From Hirundichthys speculiger (lineage: Eukaryota > Chordata > Actinopteri > Beloniformes > Exocoetidae), in NCBI GenBank assembly GCA_018398805.1, contig JAGFBZ010001537.1, positions 186,001 to 250,000 on the forward strand: a stretch of DNA of 64,000 bases. The letters run 5' to 3'. The position numbers and the translations under genes were made by a program. Of this stretch, positions 46,662-58,254 are shown in pieces (the stretch's first letter is position 1; every line of letters starts with the position of its first letter). Below the pieces are notes generated by a model that worked only from the letters and a program-made list of their open reading frames with translations, ran no database searches and was not told where the DNA came from.

Positions 46662-48175
46662 GGCTGCCTGGTCGACCCCTGGTTGCCAGCGTGGCCCCTG
46701 GCTGCCTGATTGGCCCCTGGTTGCCAGTGTGGCCCTGGCTGCCTGGTCGGCCCCTGGCTGCCTGGTCGGCCCCTGGCTGCCAGCGTGGCCCCTGGTTGTC
46801 AGTGTGGCCCCTGGCTGCCTGGTCGGCCCCTGGCTACCAGCGTGGCCCCTGGCTGCCTGATCGGCCCCTGGTTGCCAGCATGGCCCCTGGTTGTCAGTGT
46901 GGCCCCTGGCTGCCTGGTCAGCCCCTGGCTGCCTGGTCAGCCCCTGGTTGTCAGTGTGGCCCCTGGTTGTCAGCGTGGCCCCTGGTTGTCAGCCTGGACC
47001 CTGATTGCCAGCGTGGCCCCTGGTTGTCAGCCTGGACCCTGATTGCCAGCGTGGCCCCTGGTTGTCAGCATGGCCCCTGGTTGTCAGCGTGGCCCCAGGT
47101 TGTCAGCCTGGACCCTGATTGCCAGCGTGGCCCCTGGTTGTCAGCCTGGACCCTGATTGCCAGCGTGGCCCCTGGTTGTCAGCGTGGCCCCTGGTTGTCA
47201 GCCTGGACCCTGATTGCCAGCGTGGCCCCTGGTTGTCAGCATGGCCCCTGGTTGTCAGCATGGCCCCTGGTTGTCAGCCTGGACCCTGGTTGCCAGCGTG
47301 GCCCCTGGTTGTCAGCCTGGCCCCTGGTTGCCAGCATGGCTCCTGGTTGTCAGCGTGGCCCCTGGTTGCCAGCGTGGCCCCTGGTTGTCAGCGTGGCCCC
47401 TGGTTGCCAGCATGGCCCCTGGTTGTCAGTGTGGCCCCTGGTTGTCAGCGTGGCCCCTGGTTGTCAGCATGGCCCCTGGTTGCCAGAGTGGCCCCTGGTT
47501 GCCAGCGTGGCCCCTGGTTGCCAGCATGGCCCCTGATTGCCAGCGTGGCCCCTGGTTGCCAGCGTGGCCCCTGGTTGTCAGCCTGGACCCTGATTGCCAG
47601 CATGGCCCCTGATTGCCAGCGTGGCCCCTGGTTGCCAGCATGGCCCCTGGTTGCCAGCGTGGCCCCTGGTTGCCAGCGTGGCCCCTGGTTGTCAGCGTGG
47701 CCCCTGGTTGCCAGCGTGGCCCCTGGTTGCCAGCATGGCCCCTGGTTGCCAGCATGGCCCCTGGCTGTCAGCGTGGCCCCTGGTTGTCAGTGTGGCCCCT
47801 GGTTGTCAGCGTGGCCCCTGATTGCCAGCGTGGCCCCTGGTTGTCAGCGTGGCCCCTGGTTGCCAGAGTGGCCCCTGGTTGCCAGCGTGGCCCCTGGTTG
47901 CCAGCGTGGCCCCTGGTTGTCAGTGTGGCCCCTGGTTGCCAGCATGGCCCCTGATTGCCAGTGTGGCCCCTGGTTGTCAGTGTGGCCCCTGGTTGCCAGC
48001 GTGGCCCCTGGTTGCCAGCATGGCCCCTGGTTGTCAGCGTGGCCCCTGGTTGTCAGCCTGGACCCTGATTGCCAGCATGGCCCCTGGTTGCCAGCATGGC
48101 CCCTGGTTGCCAGCGTGGCCCCTGGTTGCCAGCGTGGCCCCTGGTTGTCAGTGTGGCCCCTGGCTGTCAGCGTGG
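46662..48175. repeat. 19-bp minisatellite CCCCTGGTTGTCAGCGTGG
   Basis: About 79 units, with variants CTGGCTGCC, CTGATTGCC, GCATGG and the CCTGGACC-ending unit. Three units span 57 nt and hold all frames open, giving spurious ORFs (APGCQRGPWLS and similar). Confidence 0.96.
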
Positions 48176-48570
48176 CTGTTCAGAGTTTAGTAAACCAGTC
48201 GTAGCTCGTCATCATCCTGTTCAGTAACTGGTACTGAGTGTTTCAGTTTTTTGGCCCAAACCTTCCTCCTCCTGTAAACCGGAGCCTGATAACCTGATAA
48301 AGGGACTTGTTGGTAATCAGATCTGAAATGTGTCTTTGTCTCTGAAAGTCGGGCAGCCCTGCAGGGACGCAGTGAGACCTCATTAGGGACCAGACCGGCC
48401 TATGAAAGTGGATCACTGATTTTAAAAAAAAAAGAATGATAAAAATGACTTTATTGGCTCCAGACTCCCATCAGCCACCTCTCTGGTGGAGCTCACTGGT
48501 TGGTTACTGGTGTTTGTCACTCTGGCCCTCTGAGATCCATACGAGATGATCTGGTTCCAGATCTGCAGGG
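48176..48570. other. unique spacer
   Basis: No gene seen; a short A-run at about 48423-48432. Confidence 0.4.
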
Positions 48571-48793
48571 TAGTGCTGGGCGGTATACCGGTTTATACCG
48601 GATACTGGTGTTTATTTTTCTTATGATATTAATTGTTCATATACCGTAATACCGGTGAGTTTGTACTGTAGCGTACACAACGTTGGGAACGCAGCGCGGC
48701 GGAACGTAAGTGCCGCAGAACATTGTTTGCCAGGGGACTGTTTTGCAGTTGCACTGGAGGCGCAACACGCTACTAGTTTCTGGTTAAACGGTG

Positions 48794-49530
48794 ATGGATG
48801 CTAACAGAGAAAGTCCCGAAGTGGAAGCTCCAGAACGGCAACATGAGACTGAGGAACTTCTTATTGAACCAGGAGCCGTGGATTTAAAAAAGACGATGTG
48901 CAACAAACTACAATTATCTGCAAATGTTGCCGAGCTAAAGTTGTAGCCGCGGGAGGCTACACCGGCAATCTGCTACACCAGCTAAGCTGCAAACATTTGT
49001 TAGAATACAAGGAATCCATGAAGCTGAGGTCTGCGTCCTCTGCGGCTAATGCTAGTAACGCTAGTAACGTTACTGCTAACGTTACTGCTAACGTTACTGC
49101 TAATGTTACTGCTGACCTTACTGCGAATGTTACTGCTAACGTTACTGCTAACATTACTGCTAATGTTACTGCTGACGTTACTGCGAATGTTACTGCTAAC
49201 ATTACTGCTAATGTTACTGCTAACATTACTACTAATGTTACTGCTAATGTTACTGCTGACGTTACTGCGAATGTTACTGCTAACATTACTGCTAATGTTA
49301 CTGCTAACGTTACTGCTAATGTTACTGCTGACGTTACTGCGAATGTTACTGCTAACGTTACTGCTAATGTTACTACTAATGTTACTGCTAACGTTACTGC
49401 TAATGTTACTACTAACGTTACTGCTAAGGTTACTGCTGTAGTAAGTCAAGTCAGATGACACTTAAAGACGCGTTTGCTAGCGGCGCTGCCTACGATAAAA
49501 GAAGTAAACGGTGGACTGAAATGCCAAGCT
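48794..49530 (+). pseudogene. hAT/ZBED-type transposase pseudogene interrupted by a minisatellite
   Basis: From ATG 48794 the frame reads MDANRESPEVEAPERQ as far as VDLKK. A missing base in the A-run near 48886-48892 then shifts it. The following frame carries a BED zinc finger: CKCC, then NLLHQLSCKH (Cx2C and Hx5H) with the typical LLEY. Next comes the 12-bp array translated as repeating TANV units to about 49440. Just after a stop, another frame gives TLKDAFASGAAYDKRSKRW, the linker seen after the BED domain in ZBED/hAT proteins. The RNase H-like DDE core is missing. Confidence 0.7.
49041..49440 (+). repeat. 12-bp minisatellite GCTAACGTTACT inside the transposase relic
   Basis: About 33 units of GCTAAYGTTACT with GAC, GAA and ACT variants. 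The four-codon unit keeps the frame open through the array. The period and TAACGTTA palindromes are clear. Confidence 0.93.
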
Positions 49531-49770
49531 TGCAAGTTGCATACTTTGTTTTCTATTTATTTGTTGAAATATCTCGAGAATGTTGTTTACATTGTGTAGT
49601 TAATGCTGATTTTTTACAAAATATGTTTTTTCAAGTTTGCAAAATTAGAAAAATAAAAGAGTTCTGTATTTTAACTGCAACTATCATCATTCTGATTCCT
49701 TCACTTAATCAGAATAACGAGTGCCACCTCTTTGTAAATTTTGTGACGGTGACACCACGACGCTGACGGT

Positions 49771-50142
49771 CGTCCCGGTTATTGATCACCTGACCTGAGC
49801 TGAAGTGGTGGTTTAATCTGTTTGGACAGAAGGATCTTCAGTGTTTCCACTCAGTCTGGCAGCAGATGTGGAATTTTACTGGAAGTCTGCTGGTGAACGG
49901 CAGGAATGATAAGTGTTCAGCGGACGGTTGTGGACTCAGAGGGAGTTTTGTTGAGCAGAACTTTCCCACAGAGCTGCAGGCGGTCAGCTGATCCACCAAA
50001 CCGGCTCCACTTCAGCTGCATTCCTGCCTGCAGATGCAGGATCAGTCCAGACTTTTTCATGAGCCGCTCAGATATGAGACAATGAGAGACAGATGCAGCG
50101 TGGGTAACTGGGATCACGCAGGACGGCATCCTCCTCCTCTTC
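49771..50142. other. unique sequence, no gene
   Basis: No recognised feature before a CAT run at 50143-50168 (nine CAT trinucleotides). Confidence 0.4.
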
Positions 50143-50204
50143 ATCATCATCATCATCATCATCATCATGGAGGCGGTGGCCTGCATGGTCTGACTGTTGA
50201 ACGC

Positions 50205-52762
50205 CTCCGTACGATACCGATAACCGATAACTTTCAGCTTCTAAAGGCCGATACCAATAACCGATAACTTTCAGCTCCTAAAGGCCGATACCGATAACCG
50301 ATAACTTTCAGCTTCCTAAAGGCCGATACCGATAACCGATAACTTTCGGCTCCTAAAGGCTGATAACCGATAACGTTCAGCTCCTAAAGGCCGATACCGA
50401 TAACCAATAACTTTCAGCTCCTAAAGGCCGATACCGATAACTTTCAGCTTCTAAAGGCCGATACCGATAACCGATAACTTTCAGCTTCTAAAGGCTGATA
50501 ACCGATAACTTTCAGCTTCTAAAGGCCGATACCGATAACCGATAACTTTCAGCTCCTAAAGGCCGATACTGATAATCGATAACTTTCAGCTTCTAAAGGC
50601 CAATAACCGATAACTTTCAGCTTCTAAAGGCCGATACCGATAACCGATAACTTTCAGCTCCTAAAGGCTGATACCGATAACTTTCAGCTTCTAAAGGCCG
50701 ATACCGATAACCGATAACTTTCAGCTTCTAAAGGCCAATACCGATAACTTTCAGCTCCTAAAGGCCGATACGATAACTTTCAGCTTCTAAAGGCCGATAC
50801 CCATAACCGATAACTTTCAGCTCCTAAAGGCCAATACCGATAACCGATAACTTTCAGCTTCTAAAGGCCAATACCGATAAACGATAACTTTCAGCTCCTA
50901 AAGGCCGATACCGATAACCGATAACTTTCAGCTCCTATAAGGCCGATACCGATAACTTTCAGCTTCTAAAGGCCAATACCGATAACTTTCAGCTTCTAAA
51001 GGCCGATACCGATAACCGATAACTTTCAGCTTCTAAAGGCCAATACCGATAACCGATAACTTTCAGCTTCTAAAGGCCGATACCGATAACTTTCAGCTCC
51101 TAAAGGCCGATACCGATAACCGATAACTTTCAGCTCCTATAAGGCCGATACCGATAACCGATAACTTTCAGCTTCTAAAGGCCAATACCGATAACTTTCA
51201 GCTTCTAAAGGCCGATACCGATAACCGATAACTTTCAGCTTCTAAAGGCCAATACCGATAACCGATAACTTTCAGCTTCTAAAGGCCGATACGATAAATT
51301 TCAGCTCCTAAAGGCCGATACCGATAACCGATAACTTTCAGCTCCTATAAGGCCGATACCGATAACCGATAACTTTCAGCTTCTAAAGGCCAATACCGAT
51401 AACTTTCAGTTCCTAAAGGCCGATACCGATAACCGATAACTTTCAGCTCCTATAAGGCCGATACCGATAACTTTCAGCTTCTAAAGGCCGATACCGATAA
51501 CCGATAACTTTCAGCTTCTAAAGGCCAATACCGATAACCGATAACTTTCAGCTTCTAAAGGCCAATACCGATAACTTTCAGCTCCTAAAGGCCGATACCG
51601 ATAACTTTCAGCTTCTAAAGGCCAATACCGATAACTGATAACTTTCAGCTTCTAAAGGTCGATACGATAACTTTCAGCTTCTAAAGGCCAATACCGATAA
51701 CTTTCAGCTCCTAAAGGCCGATACCGATAACCGATAACTTTCAGCTCCTAAAGGCCAATACCGATAACCGATAACTTTCAGCTACTAAAGGCCAATACCG
51801 ATAACTTTCAGCACCTACAGGCCAATACCGATAACCGATAACTTTCAGCTCCTAAAGGCTGATACCGATAACCGATAACTTTCAGCTCCTAAAGGCCGAT
51901 ACCGATAACTTTCAGCTCCTAAAGGCCAATACCGATAACCAATAACTTTCAGCTTCTAAAGGCCAATACCGATAACTTTCAGCTCCTAAAAGGCCGATAC
52001 CGATAACTTTCAGCTTCTAAAGGCCGATACCGATAACCGATAACTTTCAGCTCCTAAAGGCTGATACCGATAACTTTCAGCTTCTAAAGGCCGATACCGA
52101 TAACTTTCAGCTTCTAAAGGCCGATACCGATAACCGATAACTTTCAGCTTCTAAAGGCCAATACCGATAACCGATAACTTTCAGCTTCTAAAGGCCAATA
52201 CCGATAACCGATAACTTTCAGCTTCTAAAGGCCGATACCGATAACTGATAACTTTCATCTCCTAAAGGCCAATACCGATAACCGCTAACTTTCAGCTTCT
52301 AAAGGCCAATACCGATAACCGATAACTTTCAGCTCCTAAAGGCCGATACCGATAACCGATAACTGTCAGCTCCTAAAGGCCGATACTGATAACCGATAAC
52401 TTTTAGCTTCTAAAGGCCAATACCGATAACTGATAACTTTTCGGTTTCAGCTTTCGGTTTCGATAACTTTCAGCTTCTAAAGGCCAATACCGATAACCGA
52501 TAACTTTCAGCTTCTAAAGGCCGATACCGATAACCGATAACTTTCAGCTCCTAAAGGCCGATACCGATAACCGATAACTTTCAGCTCCTAAAGGCCGATA
52601 CCGATAACCGATAACTTTCAGCTCCTAAAGGCGATACCGATAACCGATAACTTTCAGCTCCTAAAGGCCGATACCGATAACCGATAACTTTCAGCTTCTA
52701 AAGGCCGATACCGATAACCGATAACTTTCAGCTTCTAAAGGCCGATACTGATAACCAATAAC
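50205..52762. repeat. 37/30-bp satellite built on CCGATAACTTTCAGCTTCTA
   Basis: About 72 units consisting of CCGATAACTTTCAGCTTCTA and AAGGCCGATA, with either one or two extra CCGATAA heptads, giving alternating 30- and 37-bp lengths. GGCCAATACC variants are mixed in. It ends against AT-rich DNA (52763-53040) resembling the interior of a DNA transposon. Confidence 0.95.
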
Positions 52763-53045
52763 ACACATATACCTAAGATCATTACATCAATACTATGAAC
52801 AAAATCAAAAATATTTATATATATTTTGTCTTTTTAAATGGACAGATATTTATTTTTTCCATTGAAAAACTATTGTCAAGCCTCTCAAACATTTTCTTAA
52901 AGCTATCAAACAAACCTATTTGATATCTCATATTAACTTAAATAAGGTTCATTACTGACTGATATAAAAAATAAAGGCTCCTTGAACTGATGGAAATACA
53001 TGCATCAGAATTACTAACTGAAAAAAATTATTCAATTCAACTGAG
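52763..53045. other. AT-rich flank of the satellite, possible transposon body
   Basis: Unique AT-rich sequence with no open frame of note. Its direct junction to GATAACCAATAA suggests that the satellite grew out of the end of an element. Confidence 0.35.
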
Positions 53046-53167
53046 GAGCTCTGAGGAGAGCTCCAGGGGCCCCAGCAGAGCTCCAGGGGGCCCTAGCAGA
53101 GCTCCAGGGGCCCCAGCAGAGCTCCAGGGGCCCCAGCAGAGCTCCAGGGGCCCCAGCAGAGCTCTGC
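53046..53167. repeat. 20-bp repeat GAGCTCCAGGGGCCCCAGCA
   Basis: Six units, with GAGCTC and GGGGCCCC palindromes in each. Confidence 0.93.
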
Positions 53168-53985
53168 TGGTCCTCTTTTCAGCTCTGGCTGCGCTCGTTT
53201 CAGGTGTCGCTGGTTTGTCAGCTGTGAAGGGTCCTGAGATGGTCCAGGAGACATCCAGCTGGTGTCCTCTGGACCTGGTCCTCTAAACCCATCTGGACCA
53301 ACCCAGAACCAGTCATGGCCGACTCTTGGTACAGTTAAAGGCACAACAAGACCGGTTATGTTTGAAACAGGAAAGATGGGTGATGGTGGTTAGCCTTTAG
53401 CTGTAGCTGGCCATCAATCAAATAACCACACCCTCTAATTATGCATGCATCAGTGGCTTTATGTAATTCTACCTGATCAGGTGGATTAAAACAAGATGTT
53501 TTGGACAGTTGGTGACTGGTTCTCCTCTGATCCTGGTCAGCGGTGGATTTTCAGACTCGTAGTGACATGTTGGTGGTTATTTTCCTCCAGAAGATGCTGC
53601 AGACGTCCGTCTCTGAGAGGAAACGCTGCTGAAGTTTGAGCAGGAAACTGTCCGTCAGCTGTCAGCTCCTTATGAAATGATTCCTGTTTTTATTTCTGGT
53701 GAATGTTCCCGCTGTTTCCTGCCGCGCTCCAACATCAGCTGATAATCTGATCATGAAAAACACCAACACATTCAGCGGGTCAAGGCTGAGCTGTTCCCTC
53801 GTCTGATTGGATATCTGCCTCTTCCTGGTTTCCTGTTTGTGTTTTTTGCAAAGATAAAGGGTCACGGCTTCGTCATCTTTCAGCACCATGCTGAAATATC
53901 AAGTTGAACACGTCCAGAAACCTGAACACAAACGGACCAGAGGTCCTGACGGGTGTTTCTGGAGGACCTGAACCAACGTGACACG
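53168..53985. other. unique intergenic or intronic DNA
   Basis: No gene, RNA or repeat recognised. Confidence 0.4.
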
Positions 53986-53992
53986 CTGGTGG

Positions 53993-55078
53993 AATCAAAA
54001 CAGAGCTGCGGTTCCTCTACCGACCACTCGAGGCTGCGGTTCCTCTACCGAACGCTAGAGGCTGCGGTTCCTCTACCGACCACCAGAGGCTGCAGTTCCT
54101 CTACCGACCACAGTTCCTCTAGCGACCAACAGAGGCTGTGGTTCCTCTAGCGACCACTAGAGGCTGCAGTTCCTCTACTGACCACTAGAGACTGCGGTTC
54201 CTCTACCGACCACTAGAGGCTGCGGTTCCTCTACCGACCACCAGAGGCTGCAGTTCCTCTACCGACCACTAGAGGCTGCAGTTCCTCTACCGACCAACAG
54301 AGGCTGCGGTTCCTCTAGCGACCACTAGAGACTGCGGTTCCTCTACCGACCACTAGAGGCTGCGGTTCCTCTACTGACCACTAGAGACTGCGGTTCCTCT
54401 ACCGACCACCAGAGGCTGCGGTTCCTCTACCGACCACTAGAGGCTGCAGTTCCTCTACTGACCACTAGAGACTGCAGTTCCTCTACTGACCACTAGAGAC
54501 TGCAGTTCCTCTACCGACCACTAGAGACTGCGGTTCCTCTACCGACCACTCGAGGCTGCGGTTCCTCTACCGACCACAGTTCCTCTAGCGACCAACAGAG
54601 GCTGCGTTTCCTCTAGCGACCACTAGAGACTGCGGTTCCTCTACCGACCACTAGAGGCTGCAGTTCCTCTACCGACCACTAGAGGCTGCAGTTCCTCTAC
54701 CGACCACAGTTCCTCTAGCGACCAACAGAGGCTGCGGTTCCTCTAGCGACCACTAGAGACTGCGGTTCCTCTACTGACCACTAGAGACTGCGGTTCCTCT
54801 ACCGACCAACAGAGGCTGCGGTTCCTCTACCGACCACTAGAGGCTGCGGTTCCTCTACTGACCACTAGAGACTGCGGTTCCTCTACCGACCACCAGAGGC
54901 TGCGGTTCCTCTACTGACCACTAGAGGCTGCGGTTCCTCTACTGACCACTAGAGACTGCGGTTCCTCTACCGACCACTAGAGGCTGCAGTTTCTCTACTG
55001 ACCACTAGAGACTGCGGTTCCTCTACCGACCACGGTTCCTCTAGCGACCACTAGAGGCTGCAGTTCCTCCACCGACCG
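53993..55078 (-). repeat. 28-bp minisatellite family, locus 4 (inverted)
   Basis: About 38 units in the opposite orientation (GGTTCCTCTACCGACCACTA then GAGGCTGC). Truncated units joining CGACCAC to AGTTCCTCTAGC recur at about 54108, 54574, 54706 and 55032, again indicating block duplication. Confidence 0.96.
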
Positions 55079-55264
55079 ATTTTGACATGGGACGTCCATC
55101 CGTGGATGTCCCTCTGTGGATGTCTGTCCCTCTGTGGACATCCACCAGCGGCTCCACAGCTTCTTCCTCCTGTTTGTTGTTTGTGACTGAAGATGACTCG
55201 AACGGTTCGGTGTTGGTCGGATTTCAGGAAAAGTTTCTGGAAAAGTTGTTTGTATCAAGATTCA

Positions 55265-55875
55265 CATGGACAGCGTGGCCTGAAGGACAGCGGGGTCTGA
55301 AGGACAGCGGGGCCTGAAGGACAGCGGGACCTGAAGGACAGCGGGACCTGAAGGACAGCGGGGCCTGAAGGACGGTGGGACATGAAGGACAGTGGGACCT
55401 GAAGGACAGCGGGGCCTGAAGGACAGCGGGGCCTGAAGGACGGTGGGACATGAAGGACAGTGGGGTCTGAAGGACGGCGGGGCCTGAAGGACAGTGGGGC
55501 CTGAAGGACAGCGGGACCTGAAGGACAGTGGGACCTGAAGGACAGCGGGGCCTGAAGGACGGTGGGACATGAAGGACAGTGGGGTCTGAAGGACGGCGGG
55601 GCCTGAAGGACAGTGGGGACCTGAAGGACAGCGGGGCCTGAAGGACAGCGGGGCCTGAAGGACGGTGGGACATGAAGGACAGTGGGGTCTGAAGGACAGC
55701 GGGGTCTGAAGGACAGCGGGGCCTGAAGGACAGCGGGGCCTGAAGGACGGTGGGACATGAAGGACAGTGGGGTCTGAAGGACGGCGGGGCCTGAAGGACA
55801 GCGGGGCCTGAAGGACGGTGGGACATGAAGGACAGTGGGGTCTGAAGGACAGCGGGGCCTGAAGGACAGCGGGGC
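55265..55875. repeat. 17-bp minisatellite GAAGGACAGCGGGGCCT
   Basis: About 36 units with GACGGTGGGACAT, GACAGTGGGGTCT and GACAGCGGGACCT variants in recurring order. The minus strand stays open (SFRPRCPSGPAVLQ), an artefact. Confidence 0.95.
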
Positions 55876-56084
55876 CGTCCCGTCGGTGCCCGGGGGCGTT
55901 CCCGCCCGTCATGTTGCCCTCCTGGTCCCTGGCCCCGCCCATCAGCGCTCACCACGGGGCCCAGGAGTCCCGTCACACCATCGCCGTCCTTTCCGCTCCC
56001 ATTGTTTGTGTCCAGAAGCTTCCGTGATGCCCTGCGACCCTCTTCAAGAAAACAGGGCGTGTGCGAGCGCCGCCGGGGCTGCTG

Positions 56085-56191
56085 GGTATTTATAAAAGCG
56101 ACACCTCTGAATCACTTCCCAGTTTGCCCCGCAGCGGCGCGCGTGAGTGTTTGTGCGTCTATTTCTGGCAGCAGCCGCGTGTCCTGAGCTG
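56085..56191 (+). promoter_or_regulatory. candidate TATA promoter and short 5' exon
   Basis: TATTTATAAAAGCG at 56088-56100 is a good TATA box after GC-rich DNA. About 30 bp downstream lie CAGTTTGCCCC and the likely start region. A donor GAGCTG|GTGAGA follows at 56191/56192. With the acceptor at 61047/61048 this could form the first exon of gene 3. Inference only. Confidence 0.35.
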
Positions 56192-56399
56192 GTGAGACTG
56201 GAAACCAGCAGCATGAACAACATCCGCTCCCAGTCCACCTCCACGCTCCCGTTTCCCTGACGACACGCCGACTCAGACCCACTTAGACCCGTCTGAAACC
56301 CGACCTCAGCCACGCCCCGTCTCTTAAAGGGACACAACACTCTAATTAAAGACTCATTTATTATCATAGCGGTGTTTTTAATAATGAGAGGAGGTGGTG

Positions 56400-57145
56400 A
56401 AGATTAACTGTAATTAATCGATATTAAACGATAACAAATGATATTAAACGATAACAAATGATATTTAATATTATTAAGTGATATTAAATGATATTAAACG
56501 ACATTAAACAATATTTAATGATATTAAATTTTATCAATGATATTAAACGATATTAAATTATATCAAACGATATTAAATTATATTAAACAATATTCAATGA
56601 TATTAAACATCATTAAGCGATATTAAATTATATTAAACGATATTAAACTATAATAAATAATATTAAATGATATTAAACTAAATTAAATGATATTGAATGA
56701 AATTAATTAATATTAAACAACATTACATTATATTAAATGATATTGAATTATATTAAACAATATTCAATGATATTAAACGACATTAAGCGATATTAAATGA
56801 TATTAAATGATATTAAACTATAATAAATAATATTAAATGATATTATATTAAATGATATTAAACTAAATTAAATGATATTGAATGAAATTAATTAATATTA
56901 AACAACATTAAATTTTATTAAACGATATTAAACTATAATAAATTATACTAAATGATATTATATTAAATGATATTAAGCAATATTAAATGATATTAAACTA
57001 AATTAAATGATATTGAATTACATTAATTAATATTAAACAATATTAAATGATATTAATCGATATTAAATGATATTAATTGATATTGAATGATATTAATTAA
57101 TAATAACGATATTAAATGATATCAAATGACATTAAACGATCTATA
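56400..57145. repeat. about 10-bp AT-rich array GATATTAAAY
   Basis: About 70 degenerate units of GATATTAAAT/C, with larger repeated blocks (for example 56640-56700 and 56815-56885). Extremely AT-rich. Confidence 0.93.
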
Positions 57146-58250
57146 TGATCTTTCTGACTTCTGGGGGGACTTTTATTTTGACATCCATCTCTTATCGATG
57201 ATGTCACGATGACGTCTTCAGTCTTCTTCGGCGTGGCGGTCCAGGTGTGTCTGATCTGCGTGTGCGCGTCAAAGCTGTCGTCGGGCGGATTTAATGATTA
57301 AAGTTTCCTGTGAATCATCAGAGCGCCGACAGCTGGACCCGCGTTAATGTTTGAGGACTTTACGAGTCTTTGTCTCCGGGTTTCCTGCCGAGGGACGGTG
57401 AGGGACAGCAGCTGGTTTATAACTGGGTGGGGACGCGCCGACACGGGAACTCCACCTGTCTTACCTGGTGTTCAGTCAGGGAGGCGGGGTTTAGTGGCGT
57501 CAGTCCTCCAGGTCAGAGGGCATCATGGGAAGGTTCCCGAGGGCCCCTCAGGGCCCCTGAGTTCTCCCCAGGGGCCACTGGCTCCTCGTAGGGACTTTAC
57601 ATCTCTGTTGTTTATTTAGAGACTAAATTCTGAGTGAAAATGACCAGATGAACTAAATTAAGAAATTATTAATCATCACTGAATGAAAATTAACTTTAAA
57701 TTACCTCTAAGTGGCTGAAAAACATGAAAACACAGAAACAAGAAGATGAACCAAGAAATTAAGGTTTCTTGAAAGAATATGGCATAAAATTTTACCTTTT
57801 TTTCAACAAAAAGTTACAATATTGCAAACTGGCAGTTTTGTAGAAAAAATTTACATTTTTAGGACATTGATTCAATTATACAAAATTCTAAATTTAAAAC
57901 GTGAAGTTAGAACTTTACTTTTTTAAAGAAGTTCGCAATGATGCAACAAACACGTCAAAGTTACGATAAAACAGTTCGCAAAAGTCACAAAAAATTTAAA
58001 ATTTAAATTTAAAAAGAGACTATCTTTTGAGATAAATAATTTTACAAAAAAGATTTGTGATTTTAGGTCAACAATTTTATATAAATTTTATAAATGTTGA
58101 AAAAATTTGTAATTTTACTGCAAAAATTTGTGATTTTAGGCCAAAGTTTTCCAAGTTTGACAAAGTTATAGTTTTGTGTCAAAACGTTGTGATTCTGCGA
58201 AAGTCAATATTTTACAACAAAAACTTGAAATATTAAATTAAAAAGTTTTT
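57146..58250. other. unique segment then AT-rich degenerate repeat (57780-58250)
   Basis: The left part is GC-moderate with no exon recognised. The right part carries ACAAAAATTTGTGATTTTAG-type phrases shared with other AT-rich blocks in the window. Confidence 0.45.
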
Positions 58251-58254
58251 TTGT

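Larger units (their letters stand above)
48571..49770 (+). mobile_element. degraded hAT transposon carrying a BED-finger transposase fragment
   Basis: Starts TAGTGCTGGGCGGTATACCG, a hAT-type terminus; the right terminus is not clean (a GACGGTGACACC-like relic near 49744). It holds a transposase start, a minisatellite and a second transposase fragment, with the catalytic core absent. The element therefore looks internally deleted and non-functional. Confidence 0.75.

Noticed and set aside
46691..48204. Open frames of 100-360 codons rich in APGCQ/GPWL
   Set aside because: Translation of the 19-bp minisatellite; open in several frames, with no independent evidence.
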